64,000 nt of DNA from Anaerolinea sp. (GCA_029975965.1 JARKOV010000120.1:1-64000); one strand, 5' to 3'. Shown: positions 17,303 through 27,355, counted from the stretch's first letter. Translations and numbers: made by a program. The notes: generated by a model from the sequence alone, not told the origin.

Positions 17303-18007
17303 TCACTTCACGCCCCAGTGGATCGCCACCGTGCCCAGATTCAGGCGCTTGAAGCCCGTCTCGCGAAACCCGGCCTCGTCCATGCGGGCTAACAGCTCCT
17401 CGGCGGAAAGGAAATTCTGCGAGGTCTGCGGCAGGTAGGTGTAGGCCGCCCGGTCGCCGGTCAGCAACCCGCCCAAAAAGGGGATCACCCGGTTCATATG
17501 GAAGTGGATCAGCGGGGTGAGCAGGTGACGGCGGGGTCGGGTGGTATCCAGCGCCACGCAGCGCCCGCCGGGTCGCAGCACGCGCGCCTGCTCGCGCAGC
17601 GCACGCGGCAGGTCGGTCACGTTGCGCAGCAAGAAGCCTGAAACCACCGCATCGAAACACCCATCCGGGAAAGGCAAGTTGAGCGCATCCGCGCCGGACC
17701 AATCGTCTGGTCGGGCGTAGCGGGTTTTGCCCACCCACATCATCGCCAGGGTGAAATCGGCCGCCACCACCCGGCAGGCAGGCTGCCGGCGCAACGCTTC
17801 GCGCGCCAGGTCGCCGGTGCCAGCCCCCAGGTCGAGCAGGCGATCACCCGGGGTCAAACCGGCTCGCCGGACCACCTCGCGCCGCCAGGCCACGTCCATC
17901 CCGCCGGTCATCAGGCGGTTCATCAGGTCGTAGTTTGGGGCGATAGCGGAGAACATGCCCCGCACGGCTCGGGCGCGCTCAGAAGGGGCAGATGGAGGGA
18001 GGGTCAA
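17303..18007 (-). CDS. menG/ubiE: demethylmenaquinone/ubiquinone-type C-methyltransferase
   Basis: A 234-residue class-I SAM-dependent methyltransferase that performs the final ring methylation in menaquinone synthesis. It has the family opening RGMFSAIAPNYDLMNRLMTGGMDVAWRR, the SAM-binding DLGAGTGDLA, GADALNLPFPDGCFDAVVSGFLLRNV and the C-terminal SAEELLARMDEAGF. The start is taken as TTG 18007, whose bases overlap the histidine kinase stop (TTGA); an ATG at MFSAIAP is a possible alternative but would remove part of the conserved N-terminus. It is coupled to a sensor kinase, though the reason is not clear. In an anaerobe it would supply respiratory quinone. Confidence 0.88.
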   Translation of the reverse strand: MTLPPSAPSERARAVRGMFSAIAPNYDLMNRLMTGGMDVAWRREVVRRAGLTPGDRLLDLGAGTGDLAREALRRQPACRVVAADFTLAMMWVGKTRYARPDDWSGADALNLPFPDGCFDAVVSGFLLRNVTDLPRALREQARVLRPGGRCVALDTTRPRRHLLTPLIHFHMNRVIPFLGGLLTGDRAAYTYLPQTSQNFLSAEELLARMDEAGFRETGFKRLNLGTVAIHWGVK

Positions 18008-19698
18008 TTGAGCGGCACCCAGACCAGGATGGTGGTGCCGGCGCCGGGTTCGGAGGTCATCTCGATGTCACCGCCGGCGTTGTGGGCGCGGGTCTGGATG
18101 TTGCTCAGGCCGTGCCCCAGGGTGAGCTGGACCTTGCTGGTGTCGAAGCCGCGGCCGTCGTCGCTCACTTCCAGCAACACGCGGTCAGCGGTCGTCCACA
18201 GCGTCACCGTGACGCGCCGGGCGTGGGCGTGCTTGGCCACATTGGCGAGCGCCTCCTGGCAGATGTGGAACAGCGCCAGCGCCGCCGAAGCGGGCACCTT
18301 GAGCTCGTCGTGCGGCGGTCCCTGCACCGAAATTTCGACCAGCGTGTTGGCGCGAAACTCCGCCGCCAGACGGCGCAGTCCGTCCATCAGGTTCTCCTCG
18401 TGCAGCTTGCGCGGGCGCAGGTCGAGGATGTAAGCGCGGATGTCGCGGATGGTGCTGTTCAGGTCGGCCACCGCCTGGTCGATGCGGTGATGCGCCGCCA
18501 TGGGGTCGTCATTAAGCAACAGGCGGGCATGTTCCAGGGTCAACCCGACCGCGTAGATATCCTGAATGACCCCGTCGTGCAGGTCCATTCCGATGCGCTC
18601 GCGCTCTTCGAGCACCGCCAGCCGGCGCTGTTGCACGTTGAGGCGCGTATTTTCGATCGCGGTGCCGACCCAAAAGCCGATCGCCGAGAGGAACTGCATC
18701 TCGAGCTCGTCCAGCGGGGTCTCGTGGCTGGAGGCGACGCACAGCACGCCGAAAACGCCGCTGGCGCCGTTGAGCGGCGTGCAGGCCACCTGGTGGATCG
18801 AGCTGTCGAGCAGGTCGGGGTGCAGGAACTGCCGGTCGAGCGACTCGTCCTGGCGCAGCGCCGCCACGTCCAGTAACTGCGCCTGTCCGAGGGCCGCCGT
18901 CTGGCCGATGATGCCCTCGTTGAAGCGGAACTCGTCCTTCGACCACAACCGCCCGATGGTTTCGCCATGGTGCAGGGCGAGCTGGAGGTGCTTGCCTTCC
19001 TCCTGGCGCAGGAATATCTCGCCGGCGTCGAGCTTGAGGTAATCCAGGATCTGCGTCAGGGCGCGCTCGATCATCCGGTCGATCTCAGCGGAGGAAGCCA
19101 GCGTGGAGGCCATGTCGTTGAGCAGCGCCAGGTTCTCGTTGCGGCGGGTGAGGGTGCCTTCACGCGCGGTCAGGCGCTGCACCAGCCGGGCGTTGAAAAG
19201 CGCCACCGCCGCATACGAGGCGAGCATCTCGATCACAATCTGGTCGTCGGCGGTAAACTCGGGGCCGTTGACCTTGTTGGTCAGGTAAATTTGCCCGAGC
19301 TGCTCCTCGCCGCGGCGAATCGGAACGCCCAAGAGAGAAGTCATCACGGGGTGGTGCGGCGGAAAACCCGCCGAGCGCGGATCGGCGCTCAGGTCGGCCA
19401 GGCGAATCGTATCGGCGCCGTGCATCAGCGCCCCGATCAAGCCCTTGCCGCGCGGCGGATGCGCCATGCGCCTGACCTCGTCGGCGCTCAGGCCGATCGG
19501 GATAAACTTATCCAGGCGTCCTTCCTCATCCAGGATTCCCACCGCGGCGTAGCGCGCGCCAACCTGCTCCAGGGCCAGGGTGGCGATGCGCTCCATCAGC
19601 GATTCGGGAGCGATCTCCTGCACCAGCTCGAGGCTCGCCTGGTGCAGGGCAGCCAGTCGCTCTTCTAGCTGTTCGCGGGTCAGCGCGCCGGTTTCCAT
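18004..19698 (-). CDS. GAF-GAF sensor histidine kinase of the NarL/DesK type
   Basis: A 564-residue soluble sensor kinase. A coiled start (residues 1-20) leads to two GAF domains (about 20-170 and 195-350); then comes the HisKA_3 dimerisation domain with the phosphorylated His in ERIGMDLHDGVIQDIYAVG, and a C-terminal HATPase_c domain with CQEALANVAKHAHA (N-box) and VSDDGRGFD (G1). No transmembrane segments are present, so it senses a cytoplasmic signal. No LuxR-type response regulator lies next to it. A TAAAAT box (19713-19708) ends nine bases before the ATG. It overlaps the methyltransferase gene by four bases. Confidence 0.9.
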   Translation of the reverse strand: METGALTREQLEERLAALHQASLELVQEIAPESLMERIATLALEQVGARYAAVGILDEEGRLDKFIPIGLSADEVRRMAHPPRGKGLIGALMHGADTIRLADLSADPRSAGFPPHHPVMTSLLGVPIRRGEEQLGQIYLTNKVNGPEFTADDQIVIEMLASYAAVALFNARLVQRLTAREGTLTRRNENLALLNDMASTLASSAEIDRMIERALTQILDYLKLDAGEIFLRQEEGKHLQLALHHGETIGRLWSKDEFRFNEGIIGQTAALGQAQLLDVAALRQDESLDRQFLHPDLLDSSIHQVACTPLNGASGVFGVLCVASSHETPLDELEMQFLSAIGFWVGTAIENTRLNVQQRRLAVLEERERIGMDLHDGVIQDIYAVGLTLEHARLLLNDDPMAAHHRIDQAVADLNSTIRDIRAYILDLRPRKLHEENLMDGLRRLAAEFRANTLVEISVQGPPHDELKVPASAALALFHICQEALANVAKHAHARRVTVTLWTTADRVLLEVSDDGRGFDTSKVQLTLGHGLSNIQTRAHNAGGDIEMTSEPGAGTTILVWVPLN

Positions 19699-19811
19699 AA
19701 TGCAAGTATTTTACCCGATAAACCCCGATTTGAAGGTGAACTGCGCCGCCCGACCCCCTCTATCCTTCTACAACCCTTCAACCAGCCCCGATGGACTTGT
19801 CCTAACGTTGT

Positions 19812-19817
19812 ATAATC
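19812..19817 (+). promoter_or_regulatory. TATAAT box, probable promoter of the molybdopterin oxidoreductase leader
   Basis: TATAAT at 19812-19817 would start a transcript near 19824, giving a leader of about 175 nt before the ATG at 19999. No good -35 hexamer is seen. Confidence 0.4.
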
Positions 19818-19844
19818 CGATAGAATCCAGGTAACCAGAACCTA

Positions 19845-19966
19845 TCTCAAAAGCAAAGGTTTTTGTTGGAACCATTTTGAGATGAGTTGTGCTCAGCCAG
19901 AGGTGAAAAAGGCGCGCGAACTCTCCTTCTAGCCTCTGAGCGGTTGCGAATTAAGTTCGCTTTTTT
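19845..19966 (+). promoter_or_regulatory. structured leader with terminator-like hairpin (attenuator or riboswitch candidate)
   Basis: First hairpin: ATCTCAAAA (19845-19853) pairs with TTTTGAGAT (19875-19883). Second: GCTCAG (19891-19896) can pair with CTGAGC (19936-19941), while CAGAGG (19898-19903) can pair with CCTCTG (19933-19938); these two pairings compete. Then GCGAA-TTAAG-TTCGC (19946-19960) is followed by six Ts, as in a Rho-independent terminator, 32 bp before the coding start. The ribosome-binding site (GGAGG) lies after the T-run. A homologous hairpin stands at 60149-60222. No known riboswitch consensus was recognised. Confidence 0.5.
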
Positions 19967-19998
19967 ACCCGTAATCCCTGCTTTATCGGAGGCAGCCA

Positions 19999-20637
19999 AT
20001 GTTTGACAGTATTTTTAAGCGCAAGAAAGATGAAGAAGAGAAACGCGACGCCGGGCGCTTGCCACCCGGCCAATCTCTGACCAACCGTTTCCCGGTGCTG
20101 CATTACGGCCCCGTGCCGGGTTTCAACCCCACCACCTGGGACTTCCGCGTGTGGGGCGAGGTCGAGCAGCCCCTGCGCCTGACCTGGGAGGAGTTCAACC
20201 AGCTCCCCCGCTCGAAAACCCACCTCGACCTGCACTGCGTGACGCGCTGGAGCAAGTTCGACATGCTCTGGGAGGGCGTGTCGGTGCGCACGCTGATCGA
20301 GAAGGGCCTGGTGAAGCTCAAGCCGGCGGCGCGCTTTGTGATGCAGCACGCCGAGTACGGCTTCACCGTCAACCTGCCGCTGGAGGTGGTGCTGCAGGAG
20401 AACTTCTTGCTCGCCACGCATTACGATGGTCACCCGCTCGAGCCCGACCACGGCTACCCGCTGCGCGGGGTGGTGGGGGCCATTCCAGGTCGCGACGACC
20501 TGACCACACCCTACCTGTGGAAGGGCGCCAAGTGGTTGCGCGGCCTGGAGTTCATGGCGCACGACCGGCTGGGTTTCTGGGAGGAAGCCGGTTACCACAA
20601 CGACGCCGACGTGTGGAAAGAAGAGCGCTTCGCTTAG
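19999..20637 (+). CDS. molybdopterin-binding oxidoreductase, sulfite-oxidase superfamily
   Basis: A 212-residue protein consisting of the molybdenum-cofactor-binding core of the sulfite oxidase/MsrP family. The conserved Cys that ligates Mo is in LDLHCVTRWSKFD (about residue 75), followed by WEGVSVRTLIEK, GFTVNLPLEVVL, YPLRGVVGAIPGRD and the C-terminal KWLRGLEFM. The N-terminus is highly charged (KRKKDEEEKRD) and lacks a Tat signal, so it appears to be cytoplasmic, unlike MsrP. It starts at ATG 19999 after GGAGG and ends 11 bases before a pantothenate-kinase-like gene. The electron donor and substrate are unknown. Confidence 0.85.
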   Translation: MFDSIFKRKKDEEEKRDAGRLPPGQSLTNRFPVLHYGPVPGFNPTTWDFRVWGEVEQPLRLTWEEFNQLPRSKTHLDLHCVTRWSKFDMLWEGVSVRTLIEKGLVKLKPAARFVMQHAEYGFTVNLPLEVVLQENFLLATHYDGHPLEPDHGYPLRGVVGAIPGRDDLTTPYLWKGAKWLRGLEFMAHDRLGFWEEAGYHNDADVWKEERFA

Positions 20638-20648
20638 CAAAGGAGTGT

Positions 20649-21464
20649 ATGCTCGCCGCCATCGACTTCGGCCTGACCAACATCGACATCCTGCTGCGGC
20701 GCGGAGACGACCTGCGCAGCCTGCGGCTGGCAGCTTCCCGACAACCGGTCTTGCGCCAGTTGCAGCATGTGCTGGGTGAGATCCAGCACCCGGCCGACCC
20801 AATCGAGAAAGTAGCCGTCACCGGCGGGCAATACCGCAACCTGCCCGACCAATACCGCCAGATCCCCCTGGTCAAGGTCAGCGAGGTCGTCGCGATTGGG
20901 CTGGGCGGGCTGCAGCTCGCGCAACTGGAGCGCGCGCTGGTGGTCAGCGCAGGCTCGGGCACGGCGATGGTGGCGGCGCGTGGGCGCGAGGCTTACCACG
21001 TCACGGGCGTCGCGGTGGGCGGCGGCACGCTGCAGGGATTGGGGCGGCTGCTGCTCGGCACCGCCGACGCGCTGAAAATCGACCGCCTGGCGATGGCGGG
21101 TGACGCCAACCAGGCTGACCTGACCCTGGTCGAAGCGGTTGGGGGCGCGGTCGGGCGCCTGCCGCTGGACGCCAACGCGGTCAATTTTGGCCGGCTGGCG
21201 CGCAAAGCGGTCGACCTCTCGCCGGCCGACCTGGCGGCGGCGCTGGTGCGCCTGGTCGGGCAGGTCATCACCATGGTGGCGATCAACGCCGCCCGCTCAG
21301 AGGACCTGGAGCACATCGTGGTGATCGGCCACCTGGTCGACCTCCCCTCGGTGTGCAGGGTGCTGACCGACACGGCAGGTTATTACGGGGCGAGCATCCG
21401 TGTCCCGCCGGCGCCGGGCACCGGCACGGCGATGGGCGCCTTGATGGCGCTGGAGGTCGCGTAG
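20649..21464 (+). CDS. type II pantothenate kinase-like ASKHA protein
   Basis: A 271-residue ASKHA-fold protein resembling the CoaW/Fumble branch of pantothenate kinases. It begins with the phosphate-1 motif MLAAIDFGLTNIDILL, then has KVAVTGGQYRNLP, the central SAGSGTAMVAARG, TGVAVGGGTLQGLGRLLLGT and a C-terminal PPAPGTGTAMGALMAL. Type II enzymes phosphorylate pantothenate in coenzyme A synthesis and resist feedback inhibition. The start ATG 20649 follows AAGGAG by six bases. It is probably co-transcribed with the oxidoreductase upstream. The catalytic Glu usually found after the first motif is not evident, so activity needs caution. Confidence 0.72.
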   Translation: MLAAIDFGLTNIDILLRRGDDLRSLRLAASRQPVLRQLQHVLGEIQHPADPIEKVAVTGGQYRNLPDQYRQIPLVKVSEVVAIGLGGLQLAQLERALVVSAGSGTAMVAARGREAYHVTGVAVGGGTLQGLGRLLLGTADALKIDRLAMAGDANQADLTLVEAVGGAVGRLPLDANAVNFGRLARKAVDLSPADLAAALVRLVGQVITMVAINAARSEDLEHIVVIGHLVDLPSVCRVLTDTAGYYGASIRVPPAPGTGTAMGALMALEVA

Positions 21465-21701
21465 GGGGCCAGCCTCCGCCGCCCATTAAGAAAAATCAAC
21501 CACCAGGCGGAAAAGACACAAAGGACGGGTCCCGCGTACCCGGCATTGATCGGGCCAGATGATCAGGTCGCGTCCTAAGATGCGCCTCCCCTACAGGGGA
21601 GGTTGGCAGAGGTCATTCCCATCATCTGTCGCGGCGCGCCGCGCCTTATCTTATTTGCGCCCTCGGCAGCCGATCGATATGATAAAATGACGCCAGGCAG
21701 C
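21465..21701. other. intergenic region with repeat remnants
   Basis: No gene is seen. It contains a reversed degenerate copy of the 34-bp repeat (21496-21526), the palindrome CCTCCCCTACAGGGGAGG (21585-21602), and a GCGGCGCGCCGCGCC palindrome near 21631-21645. Confidence 0.5.
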
Positions 21702-21722
21702 AAAAAACCCCCTCGCGGGGGT
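21702..21722 (-). terminator. Rho-independent terminator of tRNA-Leu
   Basis: On the minus strand ACCCCC-GCGA-GGGGGT is followed by five Ts, 16 bases after the encoded CCA of the tRNA. This is a canonical intrinsic terminator. Confidence 0.85.
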
Positions 21723-21738
21723 CGTGCTCATCCAAGGA

Positions 21739-21823
21739 TGGTGCCGAAGGTGGGAATCGAACCCACATTCCTTTCGGAACGCGATTTTGAGTCGCGCGCG
21801 TATGCCAGTTCCGCCACTTCGGC
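21739..21823 (-). tRNA. tRNA-Leu (anticodon CAA)
   Basis: A class-II tRNA read from 21823 down to 21739: acceptor strand GCCGAAG pairs with CTTCGGC, the D-arm GTGGCGGAACTGGCA follows, and the anticodon stem CGCGA/TCGCG encloses CTCAAAA, giving anticodon CAA (reads UUG). The variable arm is CGTTCCGAAAGGAAT, the T-arm contains GGTTCGATTCC, and discriminator A precedes an encoded CCA. It has its own promoter and terminator, so it is a single-gene unit. Confidence 0.95.
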
Positions 21824-21834
21824 AGTGCACAGCC

Positions 21835-21863
21835 AGTATAATCAGATTCACCAGAAGGGTCAA
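21835..21863 (-). promoter_or_regulatory. sigma-70-type promoter of tRNA-Leu
   Basis: On the minus strand TTGACC (21863-21858), a 17-bp spacer and TATACT (21840-21835) stand 12 bases before the tRNA 5' end. This is the best-formed promoter in the window and shows that the main sigma factor uses a near-standard -35/-10 pair. Confidence 0.85.
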
Positions 21864-21877
21864 GGTATTCTTTTTCT

Positions 21878-22948
21878 ATGAAGCTCGGTATCATCGGACT
21901 CCCGCAGTCGGGTAAAACCACGCTGTTCAACGCGCTGACCCGCGGCAGCCAGCCGACCGGCATCGCCACCGGCAAAATCGAGGTGCACACCGCCGTGGTG
22001 GACGTGCCCGACCCGCGCGTCGACCGCCTATCGGCGATGTTCAACCCCAAGAAAACCATCTACGCCAAGGTCACCTACGCCGACGTCGCCGGTTTGGAAG
22101 GCAGCGCTCAAAAGACCGGCATTTCGGGCACGCTGCTCAACCAGCTCACCCAGATGGACGGCTTCATCCAGGTGGTGCGCTGCTTCGAAGACGAGTCCGT
22201 GCCGCACCCCTCCGGCAGCATCGACCCGGCGCGCGACATCGCCAGCATGGACAGCGAGCTGATCCTCAACGACCTGATCTCGGTCGAGCGCAAGCTGGAG
22301 CGCCTGGCCGAAGAGAAAAAGAAGGGCGGCGGGCGCGACCGTGGGCAGATCGAGCGCGAGCTGGCGCTGTTCGAGCGCTTCCAGGCCGCGCTGGCCGCCG
22401 AGCAGCCGCTGCGCGATGTGAGCGTGGACGCCGAGGAGGAGAAGGCCCTCTCCAGTTTCGGGTTCCTCACCCGCAAACCGATGCTGGTGGTGCTCAACCT
22501 GGCCGAGGGACAGGCCGCCCCTGCCCTCTCCTATGCGCACCAGCACAGCCAGGTGGTCGCGCTGCAGGGCAAGCTGGAGATGGACATCGCCCAACTCGCT
22601 CCCGAGGAGGCCGCCCTCTTCCTCGCCGAATACGGCATCGAGGAGCCCAGCCTCAACCGCATGATCCGCCTCTCCTACGACCTGCTCGGCCTGCAGAGCT
22701 TTTTCACCGTCGGCCCAGACGAGTGCCGCGCCTGGACTGTGCGCCGCGGGGCGACCGCTCCGGAGGCCGCCGGGGTGATCCACACCGACCTGCAAAAAGG
22801 CTTCATCCGCGCCGAAGTGGTCACTTACACCGACCTGACCACGCTGGGCGGGCTGAACGAAGCCAAGCACCACGGCAAGCTGCGCCTGGAAGGCAAGGAG
22901 TACCTCGTCCAGGACGGGGACGTGATCAATATTCGGTTCAACGTTTAG
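21878..22948 (+). CDS. ychF: YchF/OLA1-family ATPase
   Basis: A 356-residue P-loop protein of the Obg-related YchF family, a ribosome-associated ATPase linked to stress responses. The P-loop is GLPQSGKTT (residues 7-15), less usual than GLPNVGKST; then YADVAGLEG (G3 region), the VVLNLAEG segment in place of the G4 NKxD, which is the YchF mark, a helical insert (about 130-175) and a C-terminal TGS domain ending LVQDGDVINIRFNV. A TATTCT box (21866-21871) ends six bases before ATG, suggesting a leaderless message. It probably stands alone, with gatB 77 bp downstream. Confidence 0.9.
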   Translation: MKLGIIGLPQSGKTTLFNALTRGSQPTGIATGKIEVHTAVVDVPDPRVDRLSAMFNPKKTIYAKVTYADVAGLEGSAQKTGISGTLLNQLTQMDGFIQVVRCFEDESVPHPSGSIDPARDIASMDSELILNDLISVERKLERLAEEKKKGGGRDRGQIERELALFERFQAALAAEQPLRDVSVDAEEEKALSSFGFLTRKPMLVVLNLAEGQAAPALSYAHQHSQVVALQGKLEMDIAQLAPEEAALFLAEYGIEEPSLNRMIRLSYDLLGLQSFFTVGPDECRAWTVRRGATAPEAAGVIHTDLQKGFIRAEVVTYTDLTTLGGLNEAKHHGKLRLEGKEYLVQDGDVINIRFNV

Positions 22949-22963
22949 AGATTTGTGATTGTA

Positions 22964-23007
22964 GATTGATGATTGTTCAGGCAAATGTGAATTTCTAATC
23001 ATCAATC
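22964..23007. repeat. AT-rich inverted repeat between ychF and gatB
   Basis: GATTGATGATT (22964-22974) and AATCATCAATC (22997-23007) form an 11-bp stem with a 22-base loop. There is no T-run, so it is not a classic terminator. Confidence 0.5.
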
Positions 23008-23025
23008 ATCAATCTTCACTGGCCT

Positions 23026-24489
<1,464 letters not shown>

Positions 24490-24492
24490 CCC

Positions 24493-25512
24493 GTGCGCTG
24501 GGCGCGGCTCTTCCCTCCCCCCGATCTGCAGCTCGATGCGCCGTCGATCAACCGCCGGTTGGGCGCGCGCCTGGGTCGCGGCGAGCTGCTTGGCGTGGCC
24601 ATCGCGCTGGCCATCACCGGCATTTTCCTGTGGCTGAACCGCGTCGACGGCCGCTATCCGGTGGATTTCGCGGTCTTCCTGGAAGGCAAAGCCAACCCCA
24701 ACTTCTTCTACGCCGACTGGATCCGCCCGCTCTTTGCCCTGCTGGACCTGCTGCCGCGCCCGGCGAGTTACGCGCTGTGGGCGCTGTTGAACATCGCCGG
24801 GCTGTTCCTGGCGACGCGCGTGTTCGGCGGGCGCGGCGCGCTCGCACTGGCCAGCTACCAGTTCCTCACCGTGCTGTATTACGGGCAGATCACCGGCCTG
24901 TTGGCCGGCGGGCTGGCGCTGCTGGCGTGGGGGCTGGCGCACCGCCGCTGGCACCTGGCCGGGGTCGGGCTGCTGCTGGCGATGACCAAATTCCAGTTTG
25001 GCGTGTGGATCGCCCTGCCCTTGCTCTGGTATCTCTGGCCGGGCTGGCGCAATTTCCTGCGCGTGCTGCCGGTTCCCGCGCTGGTGGCCGCGGTTTCGCT
25101 GGTGGTCTACCCGCTGTGGATCGTCGAAACCGTCCGCCGTCTGCTGTCCTTCCCGTTCCAGCACCTCGGCATCACCCTCTGGACGCACATCGGCGATTGG
25201 TGCCTGCTGCTCTGGCCGCCCGTCCTGCTGCTGCCCATGCCCAAAAGCAGGCGCCTGTTCGGCATCTACGCGGCGGTCTTCCTGGCCACCCCCTACATCC
25301 TCCAATCCGAGCTTTCGGCGGTGTTTGCCTTTCCGCTGGGCTGGCTGCCACTCATCGGGCACATCGGCTGGCTGTTCCCGCTGGGCCAGATGCAGGCGAT
25401 CTACTGGATCGCGCTGGTGCCCGCCGCGATTTACCTTTGGGCGGTGCTGCTGCCGCTGGTCGCCAGCCTGCGCCGCGCCGACCGAGAACCTCACGCCGCC
25501 GCTGTGAAATAA
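24493..25512 (+). CDS. polytopic membrane protein, GT87/DUF2029-like
   Basis: A 339-residue protein with about nine membrane helices. Features match the DUF2029/GT-C glycosyltransferase group: an extracytoplasmic acidic segment after the first helix (RYPVDFAVFLEG), the GQITGLLAGGLALLAWGL region, and LAMTKFQFG, the counterpart of the TKPQ motif. Such enzymes use polyprenyl-phosphate sugars. The GTG start at 24493 lies three bases after the gatB stop and has no clear ribosome-binding site, so translation may be coupled. A paralogue is at 50860. Confidence 0.65.
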   Translation: MRWARLFPPPDLQLDAPSINRRLGARLGRGELLGVAIALAITGIFLWLNRVDGRYPVDFAVFLEGKANPNFFYADWIRPLFALLDLLPRPASYALWALLNIAGLFLATRVFGGRGALALASYQFLTVLYYGQITGLLAGGLALLAWGLAHRRWHLAGVGLLLAMTKFQFGVWIALPLLWYLWPGWRNFLRVLPVPALVAAVSLVVYPLWIVETVRRLLSFPFQHLGITLWTHIGDWCLLLWPPVLLLPMPKSRRLFGIYAAVFLATPYILQSELSAVFAFPLGWLPLIGHIGWLFPLGQMQAIYWIALVPAAIYLWAVLLPLVASLRRADREPHAAAVK

Positions 25513-25539
25513 GGCATTTCCTATTTATGGCGGGTATGC

Positions 25540-25545
25540 TACGAT
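25540..25545 (+). promoter_or_regulatory. extended -10 box (TGcTACGAT) before the propeller gene
   Basis: TACGAT at 25540-25545, preceded by TG at 25537-25538, ends six bases before ATG 25552. No Shine-Dalgarno sequence fits, so this is another candidate leaderless start. Confidence 0.5.
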
Positions 25546-25551
25546 TTTTGA

Positions 25552-27195
25552 ATGACCCGCCGCCTGACCATCTCCCTAGTTTTACTTTGCTTGGTGCTGA
25601 TCGCCCCGCATGCCCCCGTGCGCGGCCAGGGGCCAGCTGGCAACACCCTCTACCTGCCCGTGGTGATCCGCCCGCTCGGCGCGCCGGCGCTCAAGTGGCA
25701 GAAGCTGGGCTGCTATAACTCCTGGTGCGAGACCGGCTGGTATTCCTCGCCGGCAGCCGTCAACCTGGACGGCGACCCGCAACTGGAGATCGTCGCCTCG
25801 GCCTACTCGATCTGGGCCATCGACGGCGACACCGGCAACATCCTCTGGCGCACGCGCTCCGGTCACGACACCAGCGCCAACTTCGACAGCGTGTCGAACG
25901 TGGGGCGCACCTGGCCGGGGGTGGTGGTCGCCAACGTGGACGGCACCGGCGGGCTGGAGATCGTCACCGCCCACTCCGGCGGGTATGTCGCCGTCTACGA
26001 CCTCAACGGGCGCTTCAAGCCCGGCTGGCCGCAGCATCCCATCGGCAACGAGTTCCGCGGCCTGCTGGTCGCCGACCTGGACGGGAACGGCGGCGCGCTG
26101 GAGGTGATCGTCACCGGCGCATTGGGCAGCGCGACCAACACCTGGGTGTACAACAGCAACGGCGCGCTGCGCTCCGGCTGGCCTCAGATGACCAGCGGCA
26201 ACGGCTACGCCTGGGGGGTCTACAACGCCAACGGCGCGGCCGGCAACCTGGACCCCGCCGACGCCCAGCTCGAGCTGGTCGTCCCCTCCGACGTGCACTA
26301 CATCAACGCATACAAGCCCAACGGCAGCTCCATAATGGCCAACGCCAAGTACGGCGGCAGGTATTGGGGGCAGGTGGGCGTGTGGGAAAGCACAGTGCCC
26401 GAGGAGCGTGGCTGGGGCGAGTGCAACGGCGTGCGCTCCGAGAGCTACCGCGTCAACTTCGCCGACGGCCCGGCGGTCATCGCCGACGTCAACGGCGACG
26501 GCGCGCGCGAGGTGGTGGCGGTGGGCAACATGTACGATTGCAGCGCCGGCTACCCGCCCAGCCGCTACTACGCGCCTTACATCTTCAACGCCGACCGCAG
26601 CCGCTTCAACGCCTCGGGCTACAACTGGAACACCATCCCCGTCGACACCGGCGCGCCGATCGCCGAAGACTACAACCTGATCGAGTCCGCCGAGCCCAAC
26701 CCGGTGGTAGCCGACCTGGACGGCGACGGGCTGCAGGAGGTGCTCTTCGCCTCGTACGACGGTCGCCTGCATGCCTACTGGCTGGACAAGACCGAACACG
26801 GCTCGTGGCCGTTCGCGGTGTATCAGCCCGCCGAGGGCGTGCGGCGCTTCGCTTCGGAGCCGGTGGTGGCCGACCTGGACTGCGACGGGAAGGCAGAGGT
26901 GCTCTTCGCCTCGTGGGTGCAGAAGGGCAGCTACCAGACCGGCAAGCTCCACGTGCTCAGCTTCCGCGGGCAGGTGATCAGCGAGGCCAGCCTGCCGGCC
27001 GGTTTTAACGCCAACTGGAACGGGGCAATGGCTGCCCCCACCCTGGCCAACGTGGACAGCGACGCCGAGCTGGAGGTGATCGTCAACACGGCGCACTCCG
27101 GCGTGGTGGTCTACGACCTGCCCGGCAGCGCCGCCGCGTGCAACCTGCAGTGGCCGACCGGGCGCGGCAACTTCCAGCGCTCCGCCAACCGGTGA
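25552..27195 (+). CDS. secreted FG-GAP/VCBS beta-propeller protein
   Basis: A 547-residue exported protein. A signal peptide (MTRRLTISLVLLCLVLIAP) is followed by LYLPVVIR, a motif typical of Chloroflexota exported proteins but usually at the C-terminus. The rest is a set of seven to eight repeats of the FG-GAP/VCBS type, each with a Ca-binding DxDGDG-like loop and a following EV(I/V/L) strand: NLDGDPQLEIVAS, NVDGTGGLEIVTA, DLDGNGGALEVIV, DVNGDGAREVVAV, DLDGDGLQEVLFA, DLDCDGKAEVLFA, NVDSDAELEVIVN. These build a beta-propeller involved in adhesion or ligand binding at the cell surface. No enzyme domain is visible. Confidence 0.88.
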   Translation: MTRRLTISLVLLCLVLIAPHAPVRGQGPAGNTLYLPVVIRPLGAPALKWQKLGCYNSWCETGWYSSPAAVNLDGDPQLEIVASAYSIWAIDGDTGNILWRTRSGHDTSANFDSVSNVGRTWPGVVVANVDGTGGLEIVTAHSGGYVAVYDLNGRFKPGWPQHPIGNEFRGLLVADLDGNGGALEVIVTGALGSATNTWVYNSNGALRSGWPQMTSGNGYAWGVYNANGAAGNLDPADAQLELVVPSDVHYINAYKPNGSSIMANAKYGGRYWGQVGVWESTVPEERGWGECNGVRSESYRVNFADGPAVIADVNGDGAREVVAVGNMYDCSAGYPPSRYYAPYIFNADRSRFNASGYNWNTIPVDTGAPIAEDYNLIESAEPNPVVADLDGDGLQEVLFASYDGRLHAYWLDKTEHGSWPFAVYQPAEGVRRFASEPVVADLDCDGKAEVLFASWVQKGSYQTGKLHVLSFRGQVISEASLPAGFNANWNGAMAAPTLANVDSDAELEVIVNTAHSGVVVYDLPGSAAACNLQWPTGRGNFQRSANR

Positions 27196-27252
27196 GCCTG
27201 GCCGAATTTCGTTCGACGGGCTTCCACCAGGCAAAACAAGGTAATATGACCC

Positions 27253-27281
27253 GCACCCCCCGGATTATGACCGGGGGGTGC
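27253..27281 (+). terminator. strong hairpin after the propeller gene
   Basis: GCACCCCCCGG and its exact 11-base complement enclose a 7-base loop. It is followed by CTGCTTTAT rather than a clean T-run; still the most stable hairpin between the two genes and a likely terminator. Confidence 0.65.
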
Positions 27282-27355
27282 CTGCTTTATCTCTCTGGTG
27301 GGATGTAGAGTTAGGCGATGTACTTTATCCTTTTACCCGAAAGGATTCGTGCCCT

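Noticed and set aside
19845..19966. Molybdenum-cofactor riboswitch
   Set aside because: The downstream gene would fit, but the conserved core of that class was not recognised and a homologous element precedes an unrelated sulfatase gene.
25582..27234. A 550-codon open frame antisense to the propeller gene
   Set aside because: His/Val/Gly-rich shadow translation with no family features.
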